Shown: positions 8,296-17,014, counted from the stretch's first letter. The stretch: DNA of 64,000 nt from Arthrobacter sp. OV608 (GCA_900110595.1 FOEZ01000001.1:1-64000), one strand, 5' to 3'. Numbers and translations: made by a program. Notes: generated by a model from the letters alone, not told the origin.

Positions 8296-8404
8296 TCACG
8301 TCCATTTGCAGAGGCTCCTGTCATATCCCGTTTAGTTCGTATTGATCCTCCCGAGCTGACCGTTTTCGGAGGCATTGGGGTTGCGGGGCGGATACGGTAG
8401 ATAC

Positions 8405-9268
8405 ATGACGTCTACCATCGCCACCGAGACCGTAAGGCCGGAACGCAATATCCCAGCAGAGATCGCCCGCTCCTGGCTCCTCGTGAATGCCATGAAGACC
8501 GAGCTGTTTGACCAGTCGGCCGTTTCCCGCGCTGATTCGATCATCCTGGATATTGAAGATGCCGTGGACCCCTCGCAGAAGGACCACGCCCGCAACAACG
8601 TCATCGACTGGCTGACCTCCGGAGGCAAAGCCTGGGTCCGCATCAATGACGCCACCAGCCCCTTCTGGGCCGACGACCTCGCGGGCCTCCGCGGCACCCC
8701 GGGCCTGCTCGGTGTGATGCTCGCCAAGACCGAATCCGCGGACCAGGTCACCGAGTCCTACCACCGCATGGACGGCAAAACCCCCGTCATCCCGCTGGTG
8801 GAGTCCGCCGTCGGCATTGAGGAAGCCAACAACATCGCCAAGGCCCAGGGTGCTTTCCGCCTCGCCTTCGGCTCCGGCGACTTCCGCCGCGACACGGGCA
8901 TGGCCGCCACCGCCGAGGCCATGGCCTACCCCCGCGCCAAGCTCGTCGTCGCCAGCCGGGTGGGTAACCTCCCGGGTCCCATCGACGGCCCCACCGTCGG
9001 CACGAACCACCCCATCCTGCGCGAGCAGACCGGCATCACCGTGATGATGGGTATGACCGGAAAGCTCTGCCTGGCCATCGACCAGACCCCCGTGATCAAC
9101 GAGGTCATCAGCCCCACGCCGTCCGACGTCGCCTGGGCCACCGACTTCATGGCCGACTTTGAAGCCAACGGCCGGGTCATCCGTGACGGCTCCGACCTGC
9201 CCCGCCTGGGCCGCGCCGAGAAGATCATGAAGCTCGCGGTAGCCTTTGGGGTGCAGCCGGCGCTCTAG
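8405..9268 (+). CDS. CitE-like HpcH/HpaI aldolase/lyase
   Basis: A 287-residue CitE-type lyase (acyl-CoA lyase/aldolase superfamily, metal-dependent TIM barrel). Seen: DSIILDIEDAVDP near residue 45 supplying the acidic metal site, PVIPLVESAVGIEEA with the conserved Glu, and FRLAFGSGDFRRDTG with the conserved Asp. Stand-alone CitE proteins act on malyl-CoA or citramalyl-CoA-like substrates; no citrate lyase alpha or gamma subunit is nearby, so a true citrate lyase is unlikely. ATG at 8405 is used; TACGGT lies 6 bases upstream and no good ribosome site is seen, which again fits a leaderless message. Confidence 0.87.
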   Translation: MTSTIATETVRPERNIPAEIARSWLLVNAMKTELFDQSAVSRADSIILDIEDAVDPSQKDHARNNVIDWLTSGGKAWVRINDATSPFWADDLAGLRGTPGLLGVMLAKTESADQVTESYHRMDGKTPVIPLVESAVGIEEANNIAKAQGAFRLAFGSGDFRRDTGMAATAEAMAYPRAKLVVASRVGNLPGPIDGPTVGTNHPILREQTGITVMMGMTGKLCLAIDQTPVINEVISPTPSDVAWATDFMADFEANGRVIRDGSDLPRLGRAEKIMKLAVAFGVQPAL

Positions 9269-9297
9269 GCCCGCAGAAATTGTTTTCAGGAGACCCC

Positions 9298-10230
9298 GTG
9301 ACCGATACGCCCTATCTGGTCCACGGGGTGTTTTGGCCTGCGGCGGAAGATTCCGCCAACGGCGCGCCTCCTGTCCTGCGGCTGCAGGCCCCGGACGGCG
9401 CCTTCCGTGAAACAGCGCTCGACGACGGGTCCCGGCTGGGCTTCCGGCTCGCCGCGGAGGGGAAGTCCTGCCTGGGGCACCACCGCGTGCACGGGCCCGG
9501 CCATCGGGACCACGTGCTGTGCAGGAACCAGTCGCCGTCTGTCCGAGGGCACCAGTGCGAGCGGTGCTTTGTAGCGGACGACTTCCGGCTGATGCACGAC
9601 TTCCACCGTGGCGGCGGCGTTCCGCCCGGGCTGCGAAGCTACCTTATGCAGCCACATTGGCTGTATGTGGCCACGTTCGCGAACGGGGCAAGCAAGGTGG
9701 GGACAGCGTCAGACCTGCGCAAGTGGCAGCGGCTCGCCGAGCAGGGCGCCGTGGCCGCCAGTTACATTGCCCGCGCTGCCGACGGGCGGGTGGTGCGGAT
9801 CCTGGAGGACCTGGTCACGCGCGACGGCGGCCTGCCGCAGCAGGTGCGCTCCGCAGCCAAGGCTGCCGCCCTGGCAGCACCGGCGCCCGCAGAACAGCTC
9901 ACCGCCCACAACACGGCATTGGCTGACCAAGCCCGCCGGCTGCTGCCCCGGGCGGAGGAAGACGGCTTTGAGGTGGTCACGGAAACCTGGAACAGGCCGC
10001 AGCTGGCGGGAAGGTTGTGTTCCGGATCCGCCCGCCACACGGACCCTCATGGGCTGGCTGCAGGCACGCATGGCTTCACGGTCCGGTCCGTCTGCGGCAG
10101 TTTTGTGCTGGCCGCCCTTGATGACAGCGGCCTCGAGTTCGTGCTTGACCTGGGCCGGCTGAAAGGCCGCACCATCGAACCGGGTGAGCACACCTCCGAG
10201 GTCCCGGCGGTCCAGGAAGCGCTGTTCTGA
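9298..10230 (+). CDS. DUF2797-family protein
   Basis: A 310-residue protein matching the DUF2797 family. The start is GTG at 9298 with CAGGAG at proper spacing. The first third has a Cys/His-rich section (SCLGHHRVHGPGH, VLCRN, HQCERCF) that looks like a metal-binding fold. The middle PHWLYVATFANGASKVGTA resembles GIY-YIG-like core strands, a known feature of this family. The remainder is helical. Function is unknown. It sits 29 bases after the CitE-like gene. Confidence 0.8.
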   Translation: MTDTPYLVHGVFWPAAEDSANGAPPVLRLQAPDGAFRETALDDGSRLGFRLAAEGKSCLGHHRVHGPGHRDHVLCRNQSPSVRGHQCERCFVADDFRLMHDFHRGGGVPPGLRSYLMQPHWLYVATFANGASKVGTASDLRKWQRLAEQGAVAASYIARAADGRVVRILEDLVTRDGGLPQQVRSAAKAAALAAPAPAEQLTAHNTALADQARRLLPRAEEDGFEVVTETWNRPQLAGRLCSGSARHTDPHGLAAGTHGFTVRSVCGSFVLAALDDSGLEFVLDLGRLKGRTIEPGEHTSEVPAVQEALF

Positions 10231-10250
10231 AGCCCCGGTAGACTGGCAAG

Positions 10251-10475
10251 GTGCTGAACGAATTCTGGGCCACCGCGCCAACCCGCTACAAAGTCCTGGT
10301 TTTCAGCGCGATGGGGCTCATCGCCGTCGGCATCATTTTGAACCTCGTTGGCAACACCAGCGGCAACCAGGCGCTGGCCATGGCATCGCTCCCGCTGATC
10401 GGGCTGGGACTTGTCCTGCACGTCGCCGGCATCGTGGTCCGCGGCCAGGCCATCCGCAAGGGCTACAAGCGGTAG
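10251..10475 (+). CDS. DUF3188-family small membrane protein
   Basis: A 74-residue protein with two hydrophobic segments (about residues 14-34 and 44-63) and a basic C-terminus (RGQAIRKGYKR), matching the DUF3188 family of actinobacteria. Role unknown. It starts at GTG, with TAGACT at 10239-10244 exactly 6 bases upstream and no ribosome site, so it is a strong candidate for a leaderless transcript. Its 3' end overlaps the convergent SulP gene by 13 bases. Confidence 0.8.
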   Translation: MLNEFWATAPTRYKVLVFSAMGLIAVGIILNLVGNTSGNQALAMASLPLIGLGLVLHVAGIVVRGQAIRKGYKR

Positions 10476-12148
10476 CCCGCACTCCGGCGGACGTGGCTGC
10501 GGGCATGCTCCACGGCGTCGGGCAGACGCTCAAACAGGTGCTTGTGGTGCCGCAGGGAACGGATCACTCCCACGTTGGTAACCAACGCCAGGTGATCCGG
10601 CCGGACACCCTTGAGCAGGACCGTGATTCCGCGCAGTTCCAGGGCAGAGATGACCTCGACCAGGGAGTGGGCGCCGGTGGCGTCGAGCATCCGCACCTGG
10701 GAGAGCCTGATGATGGCCACCTGGACGTCCTTGACCTGGCTGATTTCCTGGAGGATCCGTTCGGCGGCTCCAAAGAACATGGCTCCGTCCAGCCGGAGGA
10801 CGGCGATGTGCTCATCTCCTTCGGACGGCGCCCCGGGAATGTCCTCACGTTGCACACTGCTCAGTGACGCGAATTTCCGCAGCGCGAAAAGCGCGGCCGC
10901 GGCAAGCCCGATCTGGATGGCAACAATCAGGTCGAAAGCGACTGTAATGATGGCCGTGAGAACAAAGACGGCGGCGTCCGGCCTGGTGGAACCCAGGATG
11001 GCGGTGACGGTCCGCCGCGAAACCATCCGTACTGCCGTAACCATCAGGATCCCGCCCAGCGCGGCCAGCGGAATGCGGCTGACCATCCCCGAGGCAAAAT
11101 ACGTGATGCCCAGCAACACCACCGCATGGATTGCTGCTGCAAGGCGCGTCCTGGCTCCTGAGCGAACATTGACCGCGGTCCGGGCGATGGCCCCGGTGGC
11201 AGGCATGCCGCCAAACAGGCCGGCCGCGATGGACGCCAGGCCCTGTCCCGTCAGCTCCCGGTCCGGAGTGTAGGGTCCGGTGGGCTTGCCGTCCGGACCG
11301 CTCATCCCGGCGGCCACCCTCGCAGAGAGCAGGGACTCAATGGCAGCCAGGCAGGCGATGGCCACAGCGGGCATCGCCAGGCTGCCCAAGGATGCCAGCT
11401 CAAAAGCGGGGATGGCAGGCGCCGGCAGGGAATGCGGAAGAGGGCCGATCCGGGGAATGTCCAGCTGCAGGAGCTCGGCAGCTGCCGTGGCCAGGAAAAC
11501 CGCGAGCAGGCTCGCGGGAAGCGCCCGGGACAGCTTTTGCGCCAGAACCATAACGACGGCGACCAGCGCCACGAGTGCGAGCGTCAGCAGGACGGTTGGA
11601 GCGGCCGCCGTCGATGCCGCCTCGATGGCCGCAAGGAGTGTGTTGTGTCCCGGGGTTCCGGACGTGCCGGTGGCAAGCGGGACCTGCTGAAGGAAGATGA
11701 TGGCCGCGATGCCGAGGGTAAAACCCTCCACCACCGGCCAGGGTATGAAGGCTACAGCCCGACCCAGGCCGCTGAAACCCAGCACACAGACCAGCACGCC
11801 CGCCATCAGGGACAAAAGAGCCACACTGCCGGTGCCGTGGACCGCCACCACGGGAGCAAGCACCACAACCATGGCGCCGGTGGGCCCGGACACCTGCACC
11901 GGGGAGCCGCCCATAACAGCCGCCACCAGCCCGGCCACGATCGCTGTTATAAGTCCGGTTTCAGCGCCCACCCCGGAGCTCACGCCGAATGCCAGGGCAA
12001 GCGGCAGCGCCACGATGCCTACGGTGATGCCGGCCAGCAGATCGGTACGCCATGATGCCGCGAGCCCCGCGTAGTCCTTCCGGGACGGCAGGAACCGCCG
12101 TGCCCTCCGGATCGCCGGGCCGGTGGCGGTGCGCTGGCCTGTGCTCAC
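10463..12148 (-). CDS. SulP-family anion transporter with STAS domain
   Basis: Inner-membrane anion permease of the SulP/SLC26 family, 561 residues. The membrane domain covers about residues 25-430 with roughly a dozen hydrophobic segments and the family tracts GITVGIVALPLALAFG and VQVSGPTGAM. The cytoplasmic STAS domain covers about 440-545 and contains MLDATGAHSLVEV, the loop that carries the regulatory Ser/Thr in related proteins. Substrate may be sulfate, bicarbonate or another anion; this cannot be read from sequence. It starts at GTG and overlaps the arsR stop by 4 bases (GTGA), so the two are translationally coupled. Confidence 0.9.
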   Translation of the reverse strand: MSTGQRTATGPAIRRARRFLPSRKDYAGLAASWRTDLLAGITVGIVALPLALAFGVSSGVGAETGLITAIVAGLVAAVMGGSPVQVSGPTGAMVVVLAPVVAVHGTGSVALLSLMAGVLVCVLGFSGLGRAVAFIPWPVVEGFTLGIAAIIFLQQVPLATGTSGTPGHNTLLAAIEAASTAAAPTVLLTLALVALVAVVMVLAQKLSRALPASLLAVFLATAAAELLQLDIPRIGPLPHSLPAPAIPAFELASLGSLAMPAVAIACLAAIESLLSARVAAGMSGPDGKPTGPYTPDRELTGQGLASIAAGLFGGMPATGAIARTAVNVRSGARTRLAAAIHAVVLLGITYFASGMVSRIPLAALGGILMVTAVRMVSRRTVTAILGSTRPDAAVFVLTAIITVAFDLIVAIQIGLAAAALFALRKFASLSSVQREDIPGAPSEGDEHIAVLRLDGAMFFGAAERILQEISQVKDVQVAIIRLSQVRMLDATGAHSLVEVISALELRGITVLLKGVRPDHLALVTNVGVIRSLRHHKHLFERLPDAVEHARSHVRRSAGYRL

Positions 12149-12525
12149 GAGGCTGCTCCGGGTGACAGGTGCTCGGCCGGCAACTGCTGTGCCAGCCTGA
12201 GTTGCTCGTGCGATTCAGCGAGGCTGTCCAGCAGGAACGTCCGCGCGATGGCAAGCAGCTGCGAAACTCCGGGATGCGCCAACTGATAGGTCACAGCATT
12301 GGCGGTGCGTACCGACGTCACCACCTTGTGCTTGCGCAGGGTGGCCAAGTGCTGGGAGAGGTGGGACGCTTCCAGCCCGGTTTCTGCCAGCAGATAACTC
12401 ACTGGCGCAGTTTCCCTGGGCGCCGCTGCCAGCAGCTCAAGGATCCGGATCCTTGCCGGATGCGCCAAAGCCTTGAAGAGGTTGGCTTTGATCTCGTACA
12501 GCGGAGCCTGGGCGGAGGACAACAT
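12145..12525 (-). CDS. ArsR/SmtB-family regulator
   Basis: A 126-residue winged-helix repressor. The ATG at 12525 is chosen over upstream in-frame starts (12594, 12597, 12660) because AGGAG lies 7 bases before it and the longer forms add a low-complexity leader. The winged helix covers residues 15-90: LFKALAHPARIRILELL, then LLAETGLEASHLSQHLATLRKH as the recognition helix. No Cys is present, so the usual alpha-3 metal site (CxC) is missing. It is coupled to the SulP transporter gene and probably senses its substrate or a related signal. Confidence 0.85.
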   Translation of the reverse strand: MLSSAQAPLYEIKANLFKALAHPARIRILELLAAAPRETAPVSYLLAETGLEASHLSQHLATLRKHKVVTSVRTANAVTYQLAHPGVSQLLAIARTFLLDSLAESHEQLRLAQQLPAEHLSPGAAS

Positions 12526-12649
12526 GGCAGCGCTCCTGGGCGCGGTGACTGACTCAGGAGCAAGCCCCGCCGATTGATGGATTGATGAAACCATCATACC
12601 ACTGCCTGCAAGACCGCCCGGGAGATGAGGCAGCGATAGGCTTGAGCCC

Positions 12650-13111
12650 ATGACTATCAATCCGGACCTGCAGGGCAGAAGCTACCCTGCCGCAGAGGTG
12701 TACGAGGTCGGCCGCGAGAAGATCCGCGAGTTCGCCCGCGCCGTGAAAGCAACCCACCCTGCACACTTCGACGTGGACGCCGCCAAGGCGCTGGGCCACG
12801 CCGACCTTGTTGCCCCGCCGACGTTCGCCATCATCATCGCCCAACGCGCCGACGCCCAGCTCATCGAGGATCCGGACGCCGGCATCGACTTCTCCCGCGT
12901 GGTCCACGCCGACCAGCGCTTCACGCACCACCGCCCCATCTTTGCCGGCGACCGGCTGGTGGCAGAGCTGCACGTGGACGGCGTCCGGGCCATGGGCGGG
13001 GGAGCGATGATCACCACCCGCTCTGAAGTCTTCGCACTGGGCGCGGACGAATCCCGTGAGCCGGTCACCACCACCACGTCATCCATCCTGGTCCGCGGAG
13101 AGGGACAGTAA
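12650..13111 (+). CDS. MaoC-like dehydratase, N-terminal type (HadA-like)
   Basis: A 153-residue FAS1-like dehydratase (hot-dog fold) of the HadA type. Seen: INPDLQGRSYPAAEVYEVGREKIREFARAV at the N-terminus, PTFAIII and FTHHRPIFAGDRL. In mycobacteria HadA pairs with HadB to dehydrate 3-hydroxyacyl-ACP; here the gene is followed 2 bases later by a HadB-like gene, so a heterodimer is likely. Substrate in a genus that does not make mycolic acids is open, but a fatty-acid or related acyl thioester is expected. TAGGCT at 12637-12642 lies 7 bases before the ATG. Confidence 0.85.
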   Translation: MTINPDLQGRSYPAAEVYEVGREKIREFARAVKATHPAHFDVDAAKALGHADLVAPPTFAIIIAQRADAQLIEDPDAGIDFSRVVHADQRFTHHRPIFAGDRLVAELHVDGVRAMGGGAMITTRSEVFALGADESREPVTTTTSSILVRGEGQ

Positions 13112-13113
13112 CC

Positions 13114-13551
13114 ATGAGCCTCAGCATCCACGAACTCAGCCCCGGCCAGGAGATCGGCAGCCGAACCATCGAGGTCACCCGCACCGACCTGGTCAAGTAC
13201 GCCGGCGCTTCCGGTGACTTCAACCCCATCCACTGGAACGAAGCCTTCGCCACCGGCGTTGAACTGCCCGGCGTCATCGCCCACGGCATGTTCACCATGG
13301 GCTCCGCCGTGCAGCTGGTCACCGACTGGGCAGGCGATCCGGCCGCCGTCGTGGACTTCCAGACCCGCTTCACCAAGCCCGTCCTGGTCACCGACACCAC
13401 GGGAACGGAGGCGCCGGGCGCCACGATCGAGGTCAGCGGACTGATCGGAAAACTCGACGCCGAGGCCAACACCGCGCGCATCGACCTCACCGTTGTTGCG
13501 GCCGGCCAGAAGGTCCTGATGAAGGCCCAGGCCGTCGTCAAACTCAGCTGA
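13114..13551 (+). CDS. MaoC-like dehydratase (HadB-like)
   Basis: A 145-residue hot-dog dehydratase with the catalytic Asp and His of MaoC proteins in YAGASGDFNPIHWNEAFA (about residues 29-46), followed by GVIAHGMFTMG. It pairs with the HadA-like gene directly upstream; a GAGGGACA ribosome site lies in the end of that gene. The catalytic residues are in this subunit, as in mycobacterial HadAB. murB follows 40 bases downstream, the same neighbourhood seen in other actinobacteria. Confidence 0.87.
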   Translation: MSLSIHELSPGQEIGSRTIEVTRTDLVKYAGASGDFNPIHWNEAFATGVELPGVIAHGMFTMGSAVQLVTDWAGDPAAVVDFQTRFTKPVLVTDTTGTEAPGATIEVSGLIGKLDAEANTARIDLTVVAAGQKVLMKAQAVVKLS

Positions 13552-13591
13552 GCCGGAAAGCGGGGCTCATGTTCGGCGATAGGGTTGTCTG

Positions 13592-14659
13592 GTGACTTCC
13601 ACCCTGCTTTCCCAGTTCACCACGGCCGCCGTCGGAGGCCCCGCCGGCACCTTTATCGAGGCCCGGACCGAGGCTGACATCATCGACGCCGTCCGGACAG
13701 CGGACGCGGCGGGGGAGCCGCTGCTGATTATCAGCGGCGGCTCCAACCTGCTGATTTCCGACGACGGGTTCCCCGGCACGGTCGTCAGGATCGCCTCGGA
13801 GGGATTCACCGTCAACGCCGAAGACTCCTGCGGCGGGGTGGCCGTGGTGGTGCAGGCGGGCCACAACTGGGACAAGCTCGTTGAGCACGCTGTCCTTCAC
13901 GCCTGGTCCGGCATCGAGGCGCTGGCGGGCATCCCGGGCTCCACCGGGGCAACTCCCGTGCAGAACGTGGGCGCCTATGGTTCGGACGTTTCGCAGACCA
14001 TAGCCGCCGTGCGGACCTGGGACCGCGAGCGGAACGCCGTCAAAACCTTCACCAACTCCGAGTTGAAGTTCGGCTACCGGGATTCCATCCTGAAGCAGAC
14101 CACCATCAACGGCTCGCCCCGTTATGTGGTGCTGACGGTGGAGTTCCAGCTGCCGATCGGGCGCATGAGTGCTCCCATCCGGTATGCGGAGCTCGCCCGG
14201 TCGCTGGGGGTGGAACAGGGAAAGCGTGCCTACGCCACCGACGTCCGCCGGGAAGTGCTGCGGCTGCGTGCTTCCAAGGGTATGGTGCTGGATCCGGCAG
14301 ACCGCGACACCTTTTCCACCGGTTCGTTCTTCACCAACCCGATTGTCCCGGCGGAGGTGGCCGAGGCTCTGCCGGAGGGCGCGCCGCGTTATCCTGCCGG
14401 TCAGGACGGACTGGTGAAGCTCTCTGCCGCCTGGCTGATAGACCAGGCCGGCTTTGGCAAGGGCTTTGGGCTGGAGCCTGGCAGCGTCAGCGGCGGCCGT
14501 GCATCCCTGTCCACCAAGCACACCCTGGCCATCACCAACCGCGGCTCAGCCAAGGCAGCTGATGTGGTGGCGGTGGCCCGCGAGGTGCGTGCCGGCGTCG
14601 AACGTCGTTTTGGCATTGAACTCCACCCGGAACCGCTGCTGATCGGGCTGGAGCTGTAG
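13592..14659 (+). CDS. murB: UDP-N-acetylmuramate dehydrogenase
   Basis: Reduces UDP-GlcNAc-enolpyruvate to UDP-MurNAc, the second committed step of peptidoglycan precursor synthesis; cytoplasmic flavoprotein, 355 residues. FAD-binding tracts are ISGGSNLLISDDGF and GIPGSTGATPVQNVGAYG; FGYRDSIL carries the conserved Arg, TGSFFTNPIV the catalytic Ser and ELHPEPLLIG the catalytic Glu. Length fits the longer type I MurB. It starts at GTG with TAGGGT (13580-13585) 6 bases upstream, suggesting a leaderless message of its own although it follows the dehydratase pair closely. Confidence 0.95.
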   Translation: MTSTLLSQFTTAAVGGPAGTFIEARTEADIIDAVRTADAAGEPLLIISGGSNLLISDDGFPGTVVRIASEGFTVNAEDSCGGVAVVVQAGHNWDKLVEHAVLHAWSGIEALAGIPGSTGATPVQNVGAYGSDVSQTIAAVRTWDRERNAVKTFTNSELKFGYRDSILKQTTINGSPRYVVLTVEFQLPIGRMSAPIRYAELARSLGVEQGKRAYATDVRREVLRLRASKGMVLDPADRDTFSTGSFFTNPIVPAEVAEALPEGAPRYPAGQDGLVKLSAAWLIDQAGFGKGFGLEPGSVSGGRASLSTKHTLAITNRGSAKAADVVAVAREVRAGVERRFGIELHPEPLLIGLEL

Positions 14660-14685
14660 CACGGTCCTGGCCATAGGATGGGGCC

Positions 14686-15816
14686 ATGGCTGCGAAGGTG
14701 GGGATCCGTCTTGACCGTCGAACGCTGGGCAGGCTTCGGCTGGTGTCCCAACGGCTGCTCCCGCTCCCGTCTGTTCCCCCGCAACCGGGCCATTCTGATT
14801 CGATAGCTGCCATGGTCCGCTGGATGACAGCCACGCAGGCCCAGGACCTGCAGGCGGCACTCTGGGCTGTGGGCGCCAGGGTTCCCGGCGCGGGGGTGGC
14901 CGATGTCCGTTCCGCCCTTGATTCCGGTGCTGTGGTGCGCTCGTGGCCCATGCGCGGAACGCTGCACCTGGTGGCGCCGGAGGACCTGCACTGGATGCTG
15001 GACCTTACTGCGGAGCGTCTCACCAAAGGCATTGCGGGCCGGCACCGCGAATTGGGTATTTCCTGGGCTGACATCGAAAAGTGCCGTGACCTGGCCCTGG
15101 AGTACATCGCTGCAGGTGGTCCTGCCGGCCGGGCTGCCCTTTTCGAGGTTTTCGACGCCGCCGGGCAGTCTACCCAGGGCCAGCGGGGTATCCACATCCT
15201 CGGGACACTGTGCCGGCACGGCTGGCTGGTGCTCGGGCCGCTGGCGGGAAACCAGCAGTTGTTTGCCGTCTTCGATCAATGGATCCCGGACTCGCGCCGG
15301 CTCGAACGGCAGGAGGGCATCGCCGAGTTCGCGCTGCGCTATTTCCGAAGCCACGGGCCGGCCACCATCCGGGACTTCGCCTGGTGGACGCAGATTCCGC
15401 TGACCGAGGTCCGGGCGGCTTTTGAGGGCATCAAGGACCAGCTGGTCAATGTGGAGTTTGGGGACACCAGTTACTGGCTGTCCACGGAGACGGCATCATT
15501 GCTCGACGGCGGCGTGCCCGGGCAGCGGTCCGTCCTCCTGCTTCCCGGTTTCGACGAGTTTCTGCTGGGTTACCAGGACCGCAGCCTTGTCTTGGCTCCC
15601 GAGCACGCCAACAAGATCGTCCCCGGCGGCAACGGTGTCTTCAAGAAAACGCTGGTGGCCGGGGGAGAGGTGACAGGCACGTGGGCCCGTTCCGGCACGG
15701 GCGCGGGTGCCGCCGTCGTGCCTGAACTCTTTGATGAAGCCCGTCCCCTCGGTGTTACGGCGAAGGCTGCCTTCAACCGTGCCGCCCAACGCTACCTCGC
15801 CTTCCTCGGCGCCTAA
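14686..15816 (+). CDS. Winged-helix DNA-binding protein, AlkZ/HTH_42-like
   Basis: A 376-residue protein of the HTH_42 family, which includes the DNA glycosylase AlkZ that unhooks interstrand crosslinks. The motif TQAQDLQAALWAV near residues 50-62 holds the paired Gln (QxQ) that is catalytic in AlkZ. Other family tracts are SWPMRGTLHLV and LLPGFDEFLLGY. Repair activity is inferred from the family; many members are uncharacterised. TAGGAT (14674-14679) lies 6 bases before the ATG, with no ribosome site. Confidence 0.82.
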   Translation: MAAKVGIRLDRRTLGRLRLVSQRLLPLPSVPPQPGHSDSIAAMVRWMTATQAQDLQAALWAVGARVPGAGVADVRSALDSGAVVRSWPMRGTLHLVAPEDLHWMLDLTAERLTKGIAGRHRELGISWADIEKCRDLALEYIAAGGPAGRAALFEVFDAAGQSTQGQRGIHILGTLCRHGWLVLGPLAGNQQLFAVFDQWIPDSRRLERQEGIAEFALRYFRSHGPATIRDFAWWTQIPLTEVRAAFEGIKDQLVNVEFGDTSYWLSTETASLLDGGVPGQRSVLLLPGFDEFLLGYQDRSLVLAPEHANKIVPGGNGVFKKTLVAGGEVTGTWARSGTGAGAAVVPELFDEARPLGVTAKAAFNRAAQRYLAFLGA

Positions 15817-15826
15817 AACCGTACGC

Positions 15827-15884
15827 GCGGCCCTGGGCCGCTTAACCGGTGCTGGCCACCACCGGTTGAGCGGGGCACGGCCGC
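15827..15884. repeat. Long imperfect stem-loop, copy 1
   Basis: A 23-base arm at 15827-15849 pairs with 15862-15884 at 19 of 23 positions plus one G-U, around a 12-base loop. It shares the tract CGCTTAACCGGTGCTGG with the stem-loop at 16941-17000, so these are two diverged copies of one palindromic unit on either side of a broken gene. This copy lies 11 bases after the AlkZ-like gene and may also terminate it. Confidence 0.7.
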
Positions 15885-15970
15885 TGCTGCACATTTACGG
15901 GTACAAGAGTTGTCCACACCCGGCAGCCTGCGGCTTCCCTTCACACGGTCGGCGGACGAAGTATTGGTCC

Positions 15971-16934
15971 ATGAAGCCCGAGAAAACCCGGCAATTGATA
16001 GAGGACCGCTGGCCGTCAACGCCCCTGGCATCGACCACGGAGCTTCAGGAAGCCGGCATAGGGGACCGGCTCCTCACGTCGGCGGTGCGGTACGGCACCC
16101 GTAGTTCGTGTGCGTCGCGGCGCCTACGCACAGAACTTGTATTGGAACGGGCTAAAGCCATGGGCCCGTGACCGCCTGCTCGTTGATGCACACCATCTCT
16201 CCACTGGCGGGACTGCCCTGTACAGCCACCTGAGCGCAGCGCGGCTGCACGAATGCCAGGTGTGGAATACCGGACCGCTGATCCACGTAACAACCGGCTA
16301 TGCGAATTCCCGGGCAAGCGCAGGAACGGATGTCAGGACGCATCGGGCTGCCGTCACGGAGGATGACATCACCCGGCTCGTGACCACTGACGGTAAGGTT
16401 TTCCTTGCAACCAGCCCGGAGAGGACTGTTCTGGACTGCGCGCGGATCCTGCCGCTCGAGCAGGCGGCCGTAATTGGCGATCACGCGTTGCGCAAGGGAG
16501 CCTCGCGCGACGATATCCAGCGGCTTCTCAGCATCGGTCCGGAAAAGAAAGGGAGCCGGAAGGCCCGTATCCTGCTGGACGCGCTGGACGGACGGTCCGA
16601 ATCTGCGGGGGAGACCCGGACGAGGCTTCTGCTGCATGCCCTAGGTATTCGCAGCTTCATACCCCAATTTGAGATTCCAACTGCTTCCGGCCTGTTCCGG
16701 GCCGATTTCGCTGATCCGGAAGCGAGGACCGTCATCGAGTTTGATGGCGCCGGGAAGTACACGGAGTACCGGCCCACGGAACAAGTTCTTCTCGCTGAAC
16801 GCCGGCGGGAGAACGCGCTGATTGAAGAGGGGTGGTTGGTACTTCGGCTCAACTGGCAGCACCTTGACCGGCCCGCAGAGTTAAAGCTCCGCCTGCAGGT
16901 TATGGCAGAGCGCTCCCGCCGGATGTCCGCCTGA
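15971..16934 (+). pseudogene. Frameshifted AbiEi/DUF559-like protein gene
   Basis: Two frames together encode one protein. Frame one from ATG 15971 reads MKPEKTRQLIEDRW to SAVRYGT (N-terminal AbiEi-type winged helix). The other frame from about 16104 continues VRVRRGAYAQNLYW and runs 270 residues to 16934. Removing one base at about 16101 restores a single 320-residue frame with the usual RYGTLVRVRRGAYA junction. The C-terminus has the Vsr/DUF559-like core TVIEFDGAGKYTEY and ERRRENALIEEGWLVLRL. A shorter product could start at GTG 16110 but would lack the helix. It may be a real mutation or a sequencing error. Family proteins are common orphans in Micrococcaceae; function unknown. Confidence 0.7.
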
Positions 16935-16940
16935 CACAAG

Positions 16941-17000
16941 AGCGGCCCTGACCCGCTTAACCGGTGCTGGGCAGCAACGGTTAAGCGGGCCAGGGCCGCT
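16941..17000. terminator. Long stem-loop, copy 2 (bidirectional terminator)
   Basis: Arms at 16941-16963 and 16978-17000 match at 22 of 23 positions; the 14-base loop can fold again (GCTG/CAGC). It sits between the convergent ends of the AbiEi-like gene and asd, the position of a bidirectional terminator, though there is no T-run. It is related in sequence to the repeat at 15827-15884. Confidence 0.75.
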
Positions 17001-17014
17001 CCTGGGGAACCGGC

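Noticed and set aside
8321..9010. Minus-strand open frame across the CitE-like gene
   Set aside because: Antisense shadow; the plus frame has complete family motifs.
15817..15970. Additional small gene between the AlkZ-like gene and the frameshifted gene
   Set aside because: The only open stretches cross the stem-loop and have no ribosome site or coherent protein features.
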